Assembly: GCA_937942465.1 (NCBI GenBank)
Contig: CALDEO010000287.1
Coordinates: 1 to 11,892 of the forward strand
DNA length: 11,892 bases
Reading direction: 5' to 3'
Source: an uncultured Saprospiraceae bacterium
GTDB taxonomy: Bacteria; Bacteroidota; Bacteroidia; Chitinophagales; Saprospiraceae
The notes below the pieces were generated by a model. That model had not been told where the DNA came from. It made no database searches and saw only the letters and a program-made list of their open reading frames with translations. The position numbers were made by a program, and so were the translations under genes. Shown here in pieces: positions 1 through 7,450 of this stretch. Every line of letters starts with the position of its first letter. Within the stretch, counting starts at the first letter, position 1.

Positions 1-1844
1 ACATAGTTAGACAGTAGCTGTATATATGCCGCTTGATAGTAGATCGCAGGCTCCGTGATCTCATATGCTACATCACTATACCCATTATTATAATCAAGAT
101 ATGCTTTTAAGATAGGCTGCCCTGCTGGAGGTGATAAATTGCCTGTATAACCTTGATTGGGACCACCAGATAAAAATCCTGGAGCTGGACCAAAAGGGCT
201 TGTCAATGCATTGTCCCAGTCAGTGCCTTCATTAAACCATGCATGGTAGACTTCATTAGCCGATCGCTCTGCACCACGAGAGTACATATTGGATAGGTAG
301 ACCATCCCTTGAGGGTTGATCCCATGAAAATAATGTAATAACTCTGCAGCTTTGCGATCCAAGTCAGCACTTAGCGCAGGAGAGATATTATACTTTGATA
401 TTGTATTACATAGGTTACCGATGTTGGCCATCGTCATATTACTCCCCCAATAAAAAACATAATCTGGAGCAAAAGACCGATATAAGTCCTCATCACTAAA
501 ACCAAAATAATTGCCCCAGTTATTGCTTAGAGCAGTAGACACGGAGTTGATTATTAACTGCTGAGTCGTTTGATCGCCATTTGTATTATAAGCATAGTTG
601 AGCAGTGCCTCCAAGAGTACTGCACTCTCTGGAGCATAAAACTCGTTGACAAGTGGTCTCGCAAGACTCACATTGTCTACCACAAAGTCTGAGTATTGCA
701 TATCTCCTGTGATATCAAATAAGTACGTTGCAGCGACCAATGCATTATCGATCTGAGTCTGCTCGTCCCAGTCAGCATCTCCTGCTTTCACCGTTATGTC
801 ATCACAGTCTAGTTCTAGATTATCATTGTCATAGAACTCCAAAAAACGATTCCAACAAAGAATCGCATCACTCTCAAGTATTTGCGCAAATGCCTGCATC
901 GATGGGAAGGCTGCATATACCTTGGCTGCATGTGCATGTGAGCTCGCTATTGCAAGCGATGCGGATGAGCACGTCGGTGTATAGTATCGTTGGTCTGTAT
1001 TAATACTTGGTGGAGCTGCATCATTGATCTCGTATTCTAGACTCCCCATCTTAAGGATCACAGTTCCATCACCATTGACCATTTTGTATAACCAGTCCAG
1101 CTCCCATTTTACTTCATCCAATATATCTGGGATATTGTTACCACTTTCGGGAATATTCCAATCATCAGTAAATAATGTAGGATTGTCTTCATAGCTCGTA
1201 AGCAACTGATGGATCGGGTTATGTGCAAATGTGACATACTTATTGTAATCCCCTGCATCAAACCATCCTCCTCTCAAGTCTCTCGCCGTAGCTGTATTAC
1301 CTTGATCCAATACCGATCTCACCTCCGTATCTTGAGTGAAGTTATCCGTGTCAGTCCAGTTAGCTTCCGCAAATGGCATCTCTTTGGTTGCATTGCACCG
1401 ATTGTAATAAAACATCTTAGTCGCGGCTCTTATGACCTCGCTATATGGGTTTGTATTGATTGTAAATTGAACAGATCTATGATCTGTCGATGGATCAAAA
1501 ATATAGTAACTCCCCTCTTGAGTAATCTCACTAAAGTCAAACCACCATCCCGCATCTCCAGAGTAGTCATGCGTTGCACCATTATTCCATATCTCCGTCA
1601 CTCCAGTAAATACGATATCATCTGTAGTCATGTCACGTACTTGCAATACGTTACCTACTTGATAAGCATCTGCTGCATTGTATCCCACTTGAGGGTCAGA
1701 TATAACGGCAACTTTCTCGGCCTGCGCCAAATACCCAAATTGATCAACATGAATAAATGCACTGACATCCTGAGACTGTACCGAGATCGGTGTGAGTAGG
1801 ATGTATCCAAAAAATATGATTAGTAATATTCTAAACGAAGTCAT
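1..1844 (-). CDS. Glycoside hydrolase family 9 (cellulase-type) enzyme with N-terminal Ig-like domain, C-terminus cut by window edge
   Basis: The reading frame is open from the ATG at 1844 to base 1, giving 614 codons with no stop. Residues 1-24 are a signal peptide (basic start, hydrophobic ILLIIFFGYILL, cleavage near VQSQ). Residues about 27-130 match the Ig-like CelD_N domain of GH9 enzymes (IHVDQFGYLAQAEKVAVI). The catalytic (alpha/alpha)6 domain starts near 133. It carries GGWFDAGDYNKY with the Asp pair D196/D199 (nucleophile activation/base), GINPQGMVYLSNM (508-520), NEVYHAWF with H534, and ITEPAIYY with E598 as the expected proton donor. The family hydrolyses beta-1,4-glucans such as cellulose, though some members use other beta-glycans, so the substrate is inferred. 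The protein is exported. The catalytic domain is almost complete, and what follows off the window, probably a T9SS sorting domain, is unknown. No Shine-Dalgarno sequence precedes the start. Confidence 0.93.
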   Translation of the reverse strand, partial: MTSFRILLIIFFGYILLTPISVQSQDVSAFIHVDQFGYLAQAEKVAVISDPQVGYNAADAYQVGNVLQVRDMTTDDIVFTGVTEIWNNGATHDYSGDAGWWFDFSEITQEGSYYIFDPSTDHRSVQFTINTNPYSEVIRAATKMFYYNRCNATKEMPFAEANWTDTDNFTQDTEVRSVLDQGNTATARDLRGGWFDAGDYNKYVTFAHNPIHQLLTSYEDNPTLFTDDWNIPESGNNIPDILDEVKWELDWLYKMVNGDGTVILKMGSLEYEINDAAPPSINTDQRYYTPTCSSASLAIASSHAHAAKVYAAFPSMQAFAQILESDAILCWNRFLEFYDNDNLELDCDDITVKAGDADWDEQTQIDNALVAATYLFDITGDMQYSDFVVDNVSLARPLVNEFYAPESAVLLEALLNYAYNTNGDQTTQQLIINSVSTALSNNWGNYFGFSDEDLYRSFAPDYVFYWGSNMTMANIGNLCNTISKYNISPALSADLDRKAAELLHYFHGINPQGMVYLSNMYSRGAERSANEVYHAWFNEGTDWDNALTSPFGPAPGFLSGGPNQGYTGNLSPPAGQPILKAYLDYNNGYSDVAYEITEPAIYYQAAYIQLLSNY

Positions 1845-1955
1845 ACTCTTGAAATTTAGAAGGTGGGGAAACAATGTTCTTATAATGTTAGAACTACATG
1901 TTGAGCTCTATTGTTTGTTCTGTTCTACAAGTTAATAAGAAAATGAGACTTCCTT

Positions 1956-1991
1956 AAAAAACTAAAGGCCCGCTAACAAGTTAGCGGGCCT
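1956..1991 (-). terminator. Rho-independent terminator of the cold shock gene
   Basis: Bases 1966-1977 and 1980-1991 form a perfect 12-bp GC-rich inverted repeat (arm aggcccgctaac) with a minimal loop. Read on the minus strand the stem is followed by a T-rich run (tttagttttttaagg, 1952-1966). It lies 36 bases past the stop of the cold shock gene and also separates it from the GH9 gene downstream. Confidence 0.9.
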
Positions 1992-2027
1992 ATATGATTT
2001 ACGATTAAATCGTGAATACTGTGTAAA

Positions 2028-2222
2028 TTATATTACATCAACATTTACTGCATTTAATCCTTTTTGTCCTTCCTGAACGTCGTAAGAAACTTTGTCTCCT
2101 TCGTTAAGACCATTACCATTGATTCCGTTGATGTGAACAAACACATCTTTACCACCATCATCAGGTGTAATAAATCCGAAACCTTTACCTTCATTAAAAA
2201 ACTTTACTGTACCATTATCCAT
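2028..2222 (-). CDS. Cold shock protein (CspA family, 64 aa)
   Basis: This is a single cold-shock domain of the OB-fold type, which binds single-stranded RNA and DNA and acts as an RNA chaperone in the cytoplasm. The RNP1 motif KGFGFI is at residues 13-18 and the RNP2 motif DVFVHI at 26-31. The N-terminus GTVKFFNE has Phe where the E. coli proteins have Trp (KWFN). Length (64 residues) and the ending [10 protein letters not shown] are normal for the family. The gene stands alone, with more than 550 bases of non-coding DNA upstream and its own strong terminator downstream. Whether it is cold-induced or constitutive cannot be told. An AT-rich inverted repeat lies 153-189 bases upstream of the start and could be in its promoter or leader. 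Confidence 0.96.
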   Translation of the reverse strand: MDNGTVKFFNEGKGFGFITPDDGGKDVFVHINGINGNGLNEGDKVSYDVQEGQKGLNAVNVDVI

Positions 2223-2725
2223 AACTAAACATATATTATATAAACAGGCAGGAAATAAGATTAATCCCCTTGCCTCACTGTAAAGAACCTAAATTTTCTG
2301 CTTTTAGTTTCACCTTTGGCAAAAAAAAAGTCAAAACACCCGTATTTAGTGTAAAAAAAGCTCTACTCCCCTGTTTTTATTGAAAATACAGTCACTTTAT
2401 TTTCAATAAAATAATGGATTACCTTTAATTTATTATATCCTCCATACCCGATTCTACATACAAAAGCAAAACACAATAGAATGTCAAAGGCCCTAAATGA
2501 TTGATAATCTATTGACCTGTTCGATCCATTAGCTAATCTTTAAGTGACACTATCTATTAGATTCCTTAGGCAAGAGCGAATAATTTCGAGCTCAGTAGAC
2601 TTTAAATAGTTATGCATTAACTTTACATAGTCGCTAAAAGTAACTCAACTAGATCGCTATATTATTTGATTTACTGCCGTTATAATAGATAAATATCTCA
2701 CATTGCAGACTTCACCATATGGCAT
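2223..2725. other. Non-coding stretch upstream of the cold shock gene
   Basis: I found no supported gene here on either strand. It is strongly AT-rich and holds a run of nine A (2321-2329) and a 14-bp inverted repeat (2375-2411). It probably contains the promoter and a leader for the cold shock gene, but no convincing Bacteroidota promoter (TTTG, then TAnnTTTG) could be placed. Confidence 0.6.
2375..2411. repeat. AT-rich inverted repeat, 14-bp perfect arms
   Basis: Bases 2375-2388 (ttttattgaaaata) are the exact reverse complement of 2398-2411. The spacer continues the symmetry: after one mismatch (2389/2397), bases 2390-2392 pair with 2394-2396, so the whole 37 bases form a nearly perfect palindrome. 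It lies 153-189 bases before the cold shock start codon. It could be an operator, a leader hairpin, or a weak bidirectional terminator; the stem is almost without G/C. Confidence 0.8.
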
Positions 2726-2760
2726 AAAAAAAGCGAGAGCCTTTGATAGACTCTCGCTTT
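2726..2760 (-). terminator. Rho-independent terminator of the PDZ-protein gene
   Basis: Bases 2730-2739 (aaagcgagag) and 2751-2760 form a perfect 10-bp stem with an 11-base loop. On the minus strand the stem is followed by an uninterrupted run of seven T (2726-2732, the last three shared with the stem). It begins 20 bases past the stop of the gene at 2781-3692. Confidence 0.93.
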
Positions 2761-2780
2761 AAACTATATTTTTCCTGATA

Positions 2781-3692
2781 TTACTTGATCAGTTGTACTT
2801 TACGTGTATATACTTCTTCTCCCTGTTGGATAGAAATGATGTACGTACCATCACTTGCGCTATTAAGATTGTAATCTAGTTTCAAATTACCATCAAAATT
2901 AGTGAAGATCTCTTTATGGATTAAGTTACCATTGATATCCATTACATTAAAGATAACATCAGCATCAGATCCTGACTTGAAGTTAATGTGAGATAACGCA
3001 GTTGTTGGGTTAGGATATGAGTTTAAAGAAACCTCTTCGATACTTACATCATTTGATGCAAGGCTCTCAACTTGCTCCTCTTTACAGTACTTATATGTAA
3101 CTGTAGTGAGACCTCTACTCCCTACGACAGCACTTTTAGTGTACTCCTCAGCATCCTTCTGAATTGTTAACTCTACTCTATCACCTATCTCGCTAGATAA
3201 TACAGCTGTCTTAAGCTCAGGGAAGTTACTGATGATTACTCCATCAAACTCAGTGATACTTTCTCCTTTCATTATACCAGCTGCTGCTGCTCCAGTTGTA
3301 GGTATTACTTTTCTTACATCTACACCTTTATGATCTTTTCTAGTAGTTGTACCCCATACACCTAGGAACGGTGTAAGCTTAGATTGTACATCTTTACATA
3401 TAGCGTCTCCTTCAAAAATATCTTGACTATTAGAATCAAAATTGATGATGGTCGTTGTAAGTTCATTTTTTAATGATCCGTTGATTGTTAATCTCTCTAA
3501 GTGATCATTCTCCTTAATATATGTCGGAACGTCAAATGAAAGTGCATCAGCACCTCTTAATTGAAATTGCTCTACTTTTCCATCTGTATCGTATGCTTTT
3601 ACTGAAATTCTTTCGACGCTAGCAATAGATTGTCCAATACCGAAATTCATAAATCCAAAAACCACGAGGGTACTCAAAAACATTTTTTTCAT
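2781..3692 (-). CDS. Secreted PDZ-domain protein with T9SS C-terminal sorting domain
   Basis: Residues 1-20 are a signal peptide ending FGIG/QS. Residues about 28-105 form an N-terminal region of unknown fold containing Cys99. Residues about 109-190 are a PDZ domain: FLGVWGTTT as the carboxylate-binding loop region, then DVRKVIPTTGAAAAGIMKG, ITEFDGVIISNFPEL and GDRVELTIQKD. In degradative proteases this fold binds peptide C-termini. Residues about 223-303 are a type A T9SS sorting domain: LNSYPNPT, FNVMDINGNLIHK, and a final SDGTYIISIQQGEEVYTRKV, the usual NG..I and G.Y...V pattern. The protein should therefore cross the outer membrane and be released or anchored on the surface. No protease catalytic domain is present, so the PDZ domain probably acts as a binding module. 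It is apparently monocistronic, with its own terminator and 395 non-coding bases upstream. The domain calls are firm; the biological role is unknown. Confidence 0.88.
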   Translation of the reverse strand: MKKMFLSTLVVFGFMNFGIGQSIASVERISVKAYDTDGKVEQFQLRGADALSFDVPTYIKENDHLERLTINGSLKNELTTTIINFDSNSQDIFEGDAICKDVQSKLTPFLGVWGTTTRKDHKGVDVRKVIPTTGAAAAGIMKGESITEFDGVIISNFPELKTAVLSSEIGDRVELTIQKDAEEYTKSAVVGSRGLTTVTYKYCKEEQVESLASNDVSIEEVSLNSYPNPTTALSHINFKSGSDADVIFNVMDINGNLIHKEIFTNFDGNLKLDYNLNSASDGTYIISIQQGEEVYTRKVQLIK

Positions 3693-4087
3693 AATATATT
3701 TATTATTTCTTTAAATTAAGTAAATGGAAGTGTGGTCTACTGACTTAAACCTTAAAAAGACAAAAATCATCGCAAGTCAATAAAGACTCTATACACTTAT
3801 GACGTCTACAAACACAATAAGATACTTCAACGAAATGTTAAAGTCTACAATCGGCACATTGTCTTATCTGTCATATTATTAATTATCATAAAGTGTAAGA
3901 TACACCTTTACAGAAAGATAACTGCAAAATTATAGATATTAACATAATTTTATAATCACATTAGATTGTAAAAGCCGTATCACAGCACGAAGACTGCAGC
4001 ACATGATCAACTAGACACGAAAAGTGATACCAATCCCTGACCTTCAACAAACATTAACAGAATATTAGTAGACTAAGAACCAAGCCT
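3693..4087. other. Non-coding stretch between the PDZ gene and the beta-barrel gene
   Basis: I see no gene on either strand. It should hold the promoter of the PDZ gene near its left end and the 3' end of the beta-barrel transcript near its right end. A bulged 9-bp hairpin (3890-3909, arms aaagtgta and tacaccttt) is the only structure noticed. It has no T run and so is not called a terminator. Confidence 0.5.
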
Positions 4088-4609
4088 CTAGTATAAATAA
4101 GACAATCTCAATCCCAAAGAATGAATTTCATCATCCGCATAGGTCACATAAGAATAACTAAAAGGAACCCCAATCGATAACTGATCAGTAATTTTACTTT
4201 CGAAAGACATACCTCCTTGTATAAGACCAAAGTAATCAACCGAATTTCTCATAAAGCCGCCAGACAAGCTCAGTTTAAAATCAATTTTACCTACAGATAG
4301 TACTTTATATTCTACACCCCCTTGGGCAATCATTACGTTCGTCTGATACTCTCTTGTAGTCTCGCTAATACTACCATCGAAAGACGTAGTCGTTCGTATC
4401 CATGTTGTTTTATCATCAAGACTAATAAAATTGGCTTCTCCAAAAACATGAAATTTGTCTTTAATTTCTGTTTTGAGCCTTAGGCCCAATTGAACCCCAG
4501 AAGTGGATTGGTAATAAATACTACTACCCAACAAACCAACCGAGGACGACTGAGAATGACCAACTAAACTACCAAACATCATTGCCAATACACAAACCAC
4601 TATTTTCAT
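4088..4609 (-). CDS. Small outer-membrane beta-barrel-like protein (173 aa)
   Basis: Residues 1-20 are a signal peptide (hydrophobic VVCVLAMMFGSLVG, cleavage near SQ). The mature part alternates polar and hydrophobic residues in short strands rich in Gly, Tyr and Phe (QLGLRLKTEI, FHVFGEANFI, IAQGGVEYKV, FKLSLSGGFM, QGGMSFESKI, LSIGVPFSYSYV). It ends in SLGLRLSYLY, an aromatic C-terminal strand typical of Bam-inserted outer-membrane barrels. The size suits an 8-stranded OmpA/OmpX-like barrel. No specific family or ligand is recognised, so function is unknown. The gene follows the 76-residue gene by 105 bases on the same strand and could share its transcript. Confidence 0.75.
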   Translation of the reverse strand: MKIVVCVLAMMFGSLVGHSQSSSVGLLGSSIYYQSTSGVQLGLRLKTEIKDKFHVFGEANFISLDDKTTWIRTTTSFDGSISETTREYQTNVMIAQGGVEYKVLSVGKIDFKLSLSGGFMRNSVDYFGLIQGGMSFESKITDQLSIGVPFSYSYVTYADDEIHSLGLRLSYLY

Positions 4610-4714
4610 ACCCTATTTTTTAATTATTCAATATTACAATTCCTTGTACAATTTGCTCCAGCAAAAGAAGAACAGACTACAGTCAAATCTCAGCAAAGTC
4701 ACATCAGGCTAAGA

Positions 4715-4945
4715 CTACTCCTCTTCGGTCTTATCTAACTCCTTCGTCAATTCCGTCAAATGAATAAGCTTAATTTTATTTGTTTCATTTCTAAGGCTGA
4801 CCCACTCTTTATATTGCGCCCCACTTACGGAGTGCTTTAGCCATTTTGAGATTAAAATGAATGATCTTTTAATTTCCGATTCATCCTTTGCAACACCAAG
4901 ACTCTTAATCTCCTTGTTGATGCATTCTCTTATATCTTGATTCAT
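4715..4945 (-). CDS. Hypothetical protein, 76 aa
   Basis: I do not recognise this protein. It is short, highly charged (Lys/Glu-rich, ending DKTEEE), has no signal peptide or membrane segment, and looks largely helical and cytoplasmic. A central segment, SFILISKWLKHSVSG, is amphipathic. It starts with ATG at 4945. A perfect 14-base palindrome lies 16-29 bases upstream of the start. It sits between the T9SS esterase (stop 95 bases upstream) and the beta-barrel gene (start 105 bases downstream), all on the minus strand. The absence of competing frames and the plausible composition support a real gene, but nothing proves it. Confidence 0.6.
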   Translation of the reverse strand: MNQDIRECINKEIKSLGVAKDESEIKRSFILISKWLKHSVSGAQYKEWVSLRNETNKIKLIHLTELTKELDKTEEE

Positions 4946-4960
4946 ATTAATTTACTTTTC

Positions 4961-4974
4961 TATTGAGCTCAATA
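4961..4974. repeat. Perfect 14-base palindrome before the 76-aa gene
   Basis: TATTGAGCTCAATA reads identically on both strands. It lies 16-29 bases ahead of the ATG of the 76-residue gene, in its promoter or leader. A dimeric repressor site is one possible use; chance is another, as a single 14-base palindrome is not overwhelming in AT-rich DNA. Confidence 0.55.
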
Positions 4975-5040
4975 AATGATACATGAGCCTAAGTCGACAT
5001 CCTTTATTAAAACTACTCAAAATTAAAAAAATAACTTGGA

Positions 5041-6156
5041 TTACATCTTTACAAACTTCCCTACAGCATCCGTTCCATCTACCTTCAAGATATAAATACC
5101 TGCTTCAAGGTCAGCAACTGCCAACTGTCCATTTTGGATCTTCTGGTTGATTACTTTGTGCCCTTGCATATTGTATACTTGGATATTTGCGAAAGCATCA
5201 ATACCCTCAACAAATAAAATATCAGCTACAGGGTTAGGAGATAGTGTAATATCCAATACAGATAGATCTGTCGTACTGGTGTTTACAGGATTTTCGAATC
5301 TATTAAAAAACTCCCAAATCACCTCACTCGCTACGAAGTCTCTATTGGTAATACCAACATCAATGGCAGCTCCTGGCCATGTGTGACCACCACCATCGAT
5401 CTTATAGAATACCACCTCTAGATCGTCTTGACAATCGATATAGTCAATACGTATTGCAGTTGTCTGATCAGCCGTATTGATATCAGCAATCACTGTTGTA
5501 TCTCCTGGGGTTGTGCAGGTATAACTATCTGTCCATATATTCATTAAAGTCTCTACTGGTATAGACACTCCCTCGGTACCATTGTATGCTACTACGTCAT
5601 CTGCAGTACCATGTATCTGCATGACAGGTATCTTTCTATCAGGATTGCAATTGGGTACATACTCATCTACCATACCACCAGTAACAGAAGCTATAGCGGC
5701 GATCCTATCACCCATCTCACAAGCTAGTACGTAGCTAAAAAAGCCACCATTGGACATACCACATGAGTAGATTTTCTGTTTATTGATGCTATAATCTGCA
5801 CTAAACTTGTCTATCATCGCTCCGACAAAACCCACATCATCGGCTTGACTACCGAATGACCAGCCTACATTCCAAGCTGCATCAACACCATTTGGGTAGC
5901 AGACAGCAAATTTTTCACTATTAGAAAGTGGAGTCATACCAGCATAGAACTGTTGCTGTATAGCATTCGACCCAAATCCATGAAAGTTAAAAACTAATGG
6001 AATCTCCTCTCCTTCAACATACCCTGTCGGGATCTGTAATATATAATCTCGCTCTATCCCATCCCACATAATTGTGCCTGTAGATATTTGAGCATTAATA
6101 GTATCTGTACTTAATAGAACACATAAGATCGAACAGAGAAGTATGAGTTTTTTCAT
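5041..6156 (-). CDS. Secreted esterase of the PHB depolymerase/feruloyl esterase type with T9SS sorting domain
   Basis: Residues 1-22 are a signal peptide (LILLCSILCVLLS, cleavage near INAQ). Residues about 24-288 form an alpha/beta-hydrolase of the Esterase_PHB (LpqC/COG3509) type. The oxyanion-hole motif is NFHGFGSN (57-64), the nucleophile elbow GMSNGG with Ser135, the acid HGTADDVV with Asp186, and the catalytic His258 in DGGGHTWPGA. Six cysteines in the mature region may form disulfides, as expected for an exported enzyme. Residues about 300-371 are a T9SS type A sorting domain (LSPNPVADILFVEG, IQVYNMQGHKVI, DLEAGIYILKV), so the enzyme should be released or attached at the cell surface. 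Family members cleave PHB-like polyesters, feruloyl or acetyl esters on xylan, or other short esters, and sequence alone does not choose. A GH9 enzyme in the same region slightly favours plant-polymer esters. A 199-base gap precedes it after obg, so it probably has its own promoter. Confidence 0.9.
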   Translation of the reverse strand: MKKLILLCSILCVLLSTDTINAQISTGTIMWDGIERDYILQIPTGYVEGEEIPLVFNFHGFGSNAIQQQFYAGMTPLSNSEKFAVCYPNGVDAAWNVGWSFGSQADDVGFVGAMIDKFSADYSINKQKIYSCGMSNGGFFSYVLACEMGDRIAAIASVTGGMVDEYVPNCNPDRKIPVMQIHGTADDVVAYNGTEGVSIPVETLMNIWTDSYTCTTPGDTTVIADINTADQTTAIRIDYIDCQDDLEVVFYKIDGGGHTWPGAAIDVGITNRDFVASEVIWEFFNRFENPVNTSTTDLSVLDITLSPNPVADILFVEGIDAFANIQVYNMQGHKVINQKIQNGQLAVADLEAGIYILKVDGTDAVGKFVKM

Positions 6157-6355
6157 AGTGGTGTGGATTCTTAACTAGTTAAAAATAGGAAATCTACCTG
6201 AATGACGGCATTACCCGCTTGAAAACACATTAAAACGATCAGTTGTTTATCAAAACAGACATAATAACATGATCTCAATAATAAGGATAAAGTGGAACAA
6301 GGGCTACTAACTGCAGCACTAAATAATAGTTTAAAAGAAAATTACAATCTCCAAA

Positions 6356-7354
6356 CTAGTACTCAGCATTCATCATTTCCCAAAGCTTATCTTTAAGCTC
6401 GACGATACCATTCTGCGTTATCGAGGATATGAACATAGTCGGTATATCGATCTCCATGTCGTCTAACAACATCTTTTTGAGATCATCATCAATAAGGTCA
6501 TTTTTAGTGATGGCAAGGAGTCGAGGCTTGTGTATCAACTCTTCGTTAAACTGCTCCAACTCATTGAGTAATATTGCGTACTCCTTATTGATATCATCGC
6601 TATCAGCAGGTATCATAAAGAGTAACACTGCATTACGTTCGATATGTCTTAGGAACCGAATCCCCAGACCTTTACCTTCATGCGCTTTCTCGATTATACC
6701 CGGTATATCAGCCATGATGAATGACTTATGATTACGGTATGGCACAATCCCAAGATTGGGTACTAGTGTTGTAAATGCGTAATTGGCTATCTTAGGTTTA
6801 GCAGCTGTGATAGATGCTAGCAATGTTGATTTTCCAGCATTGGGAAAACCTACTAGTCCTACATCTGCAAGTACCTTAAGTTCTAATATTTTCCATTCTT
6901 CTTTACCTTCTCTACCTTGCTGAGCATACTGAGGAGATTGGTTGGTTGAAGACTTAAAATGACTATTGCCACGACCTCCTATTCCACCTTTGACTACGAT
7001 ACGAGTCTCACCGTCCTCGGTAATCTCAAACATAGTCTCTCCCGTCTCAGCATCTTTGACTACGGTACCTAGCGGCACATCTAGAATGATATCCTCACCA
7101 TTGGCACCGGAACTATGACCACCTGTACCTACAGATCCATGACCTGCGATGACATGCTTTCGATACTTGATCGGTAGCAATGTCCATAGTTGCTCATTAC
7201 CTCTGAGTATGATGTGGCCTCCACGACCGCCATCTCCACCATCTGGACCTCCTCTAGAGTTCAATATATCTCTAAAAAAATGGGCAGATCCTCCCCCTCC
7301 TTTTCCTGAGCGACAACATATTTTTACGTAGTCAATAAAATTCTTATCTGCCAT
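6356..7354 (-). CDS. obg: GTPase Obg/CgtA (ribosome-associated, 332 aa)
   Basis: Obg is an essential GTPase that binds the 50S ribosomal subunit and links ribosome assembly to growth and stress control. Residues about 5-159 are the glycine-rich Obg fold ([16 protein letters not shown] and [12 protein letters not shown] are typical). The G domain follows: G1 GFPNAGKST (169-177), G2 at T195/T196 in [10 protein letters not shown]3 DIPG (216-219), G4 TKND (283-286) and G5 FISS (308-311). The C-terminus stops soon after the G domain, so the variable C-terminal extension of E. coli ObgE is absent, as is common in the phylum. The start [12 protein letters not shown] places the Obg domain at the N-terminus. 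adk lies 96 bases upstream on the same strand, a common arrangement in Bacteroidota. Confidence 0.97.
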   Translation of the reverse strand: MADKNFIDYVKICCRSGKGGGGSAHFFRDILNSRGGPDGGDGGRGGHIILRGNEQLWTLLPIKYRKHVIAGHGSVGTGGHSSGANGEDIILDVPLGTVVKDAETGETMFEITEDGETRIVVKGGIGGRGNSHFKSSTNQSPQYAQQGREGKEEWKILELKVLADVGLVGFPNAGKSTLLASITAAKPKIANYAFTTLVPNLGIVPYRNHKSFIMADIPGIIEKAHEGKGLGIRFLRHIERNAVLLFMIPADSDDINKEYAILLNELEQFNEELIHKPRLLAITKNDLIDDDLKKMLLDDMEIDIPTMFISSITQNGIVELKDKLWEMMNAEY

Positions 7355-7407
7355 TTTCTAGAAAAATTTGAATCAACAGCGCTGAGATCAGTACATGTCA
7401 ATCATGT

Positions 7408-7427
7408 TGTACAGCATATGCTATACA
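7408..7427. repeat. 20-base imperfect palindrome in the adk-obg gap
   Basis: The 20 bases have one mismatched pair (7412/7423) around the perfect core AGCATATGCT. The site lies 54-73 bases before the obg start and 24-43 bases past the adk stop. It has no T run on either strand and so is not a classical terminator; an operator for obg is possible but unproven. Confidence 0.5.
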
Positions 7428-7450
7428 TGGATATATAAGTTTATCCTATT

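Noticed and set aside
1209..1799. A 196-codon plus-strand open frame
   Set aside because: It lies wholly antisense to the GH9 gene, whose minus-strand frame has intact domains. Its translation is Cys/Ile/Arg-rich and has no recognisable motif.
2321..2329. Run of nine A, considered as the T run of a minus-strand terminator
   Set aside because: No stable GC-rich stem sits directly before it on the minus strand, and the preceding gene already has a terminator at 2726-2760.
3890..3909. A bulged hairpin in the gap between the PDZ and barrel genes, considered as a terminator
   Set aside because: It is about 180 bases past the barrel stop, AT-rich, bulged, and has no T run on either strand.
7149..7331. 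A proline-rich 60-codon plus-strand frame
   Set aside because: It is the antisense shadow of the glycine-rich Obg domain; glycine codons read as proline on the opposite strand.
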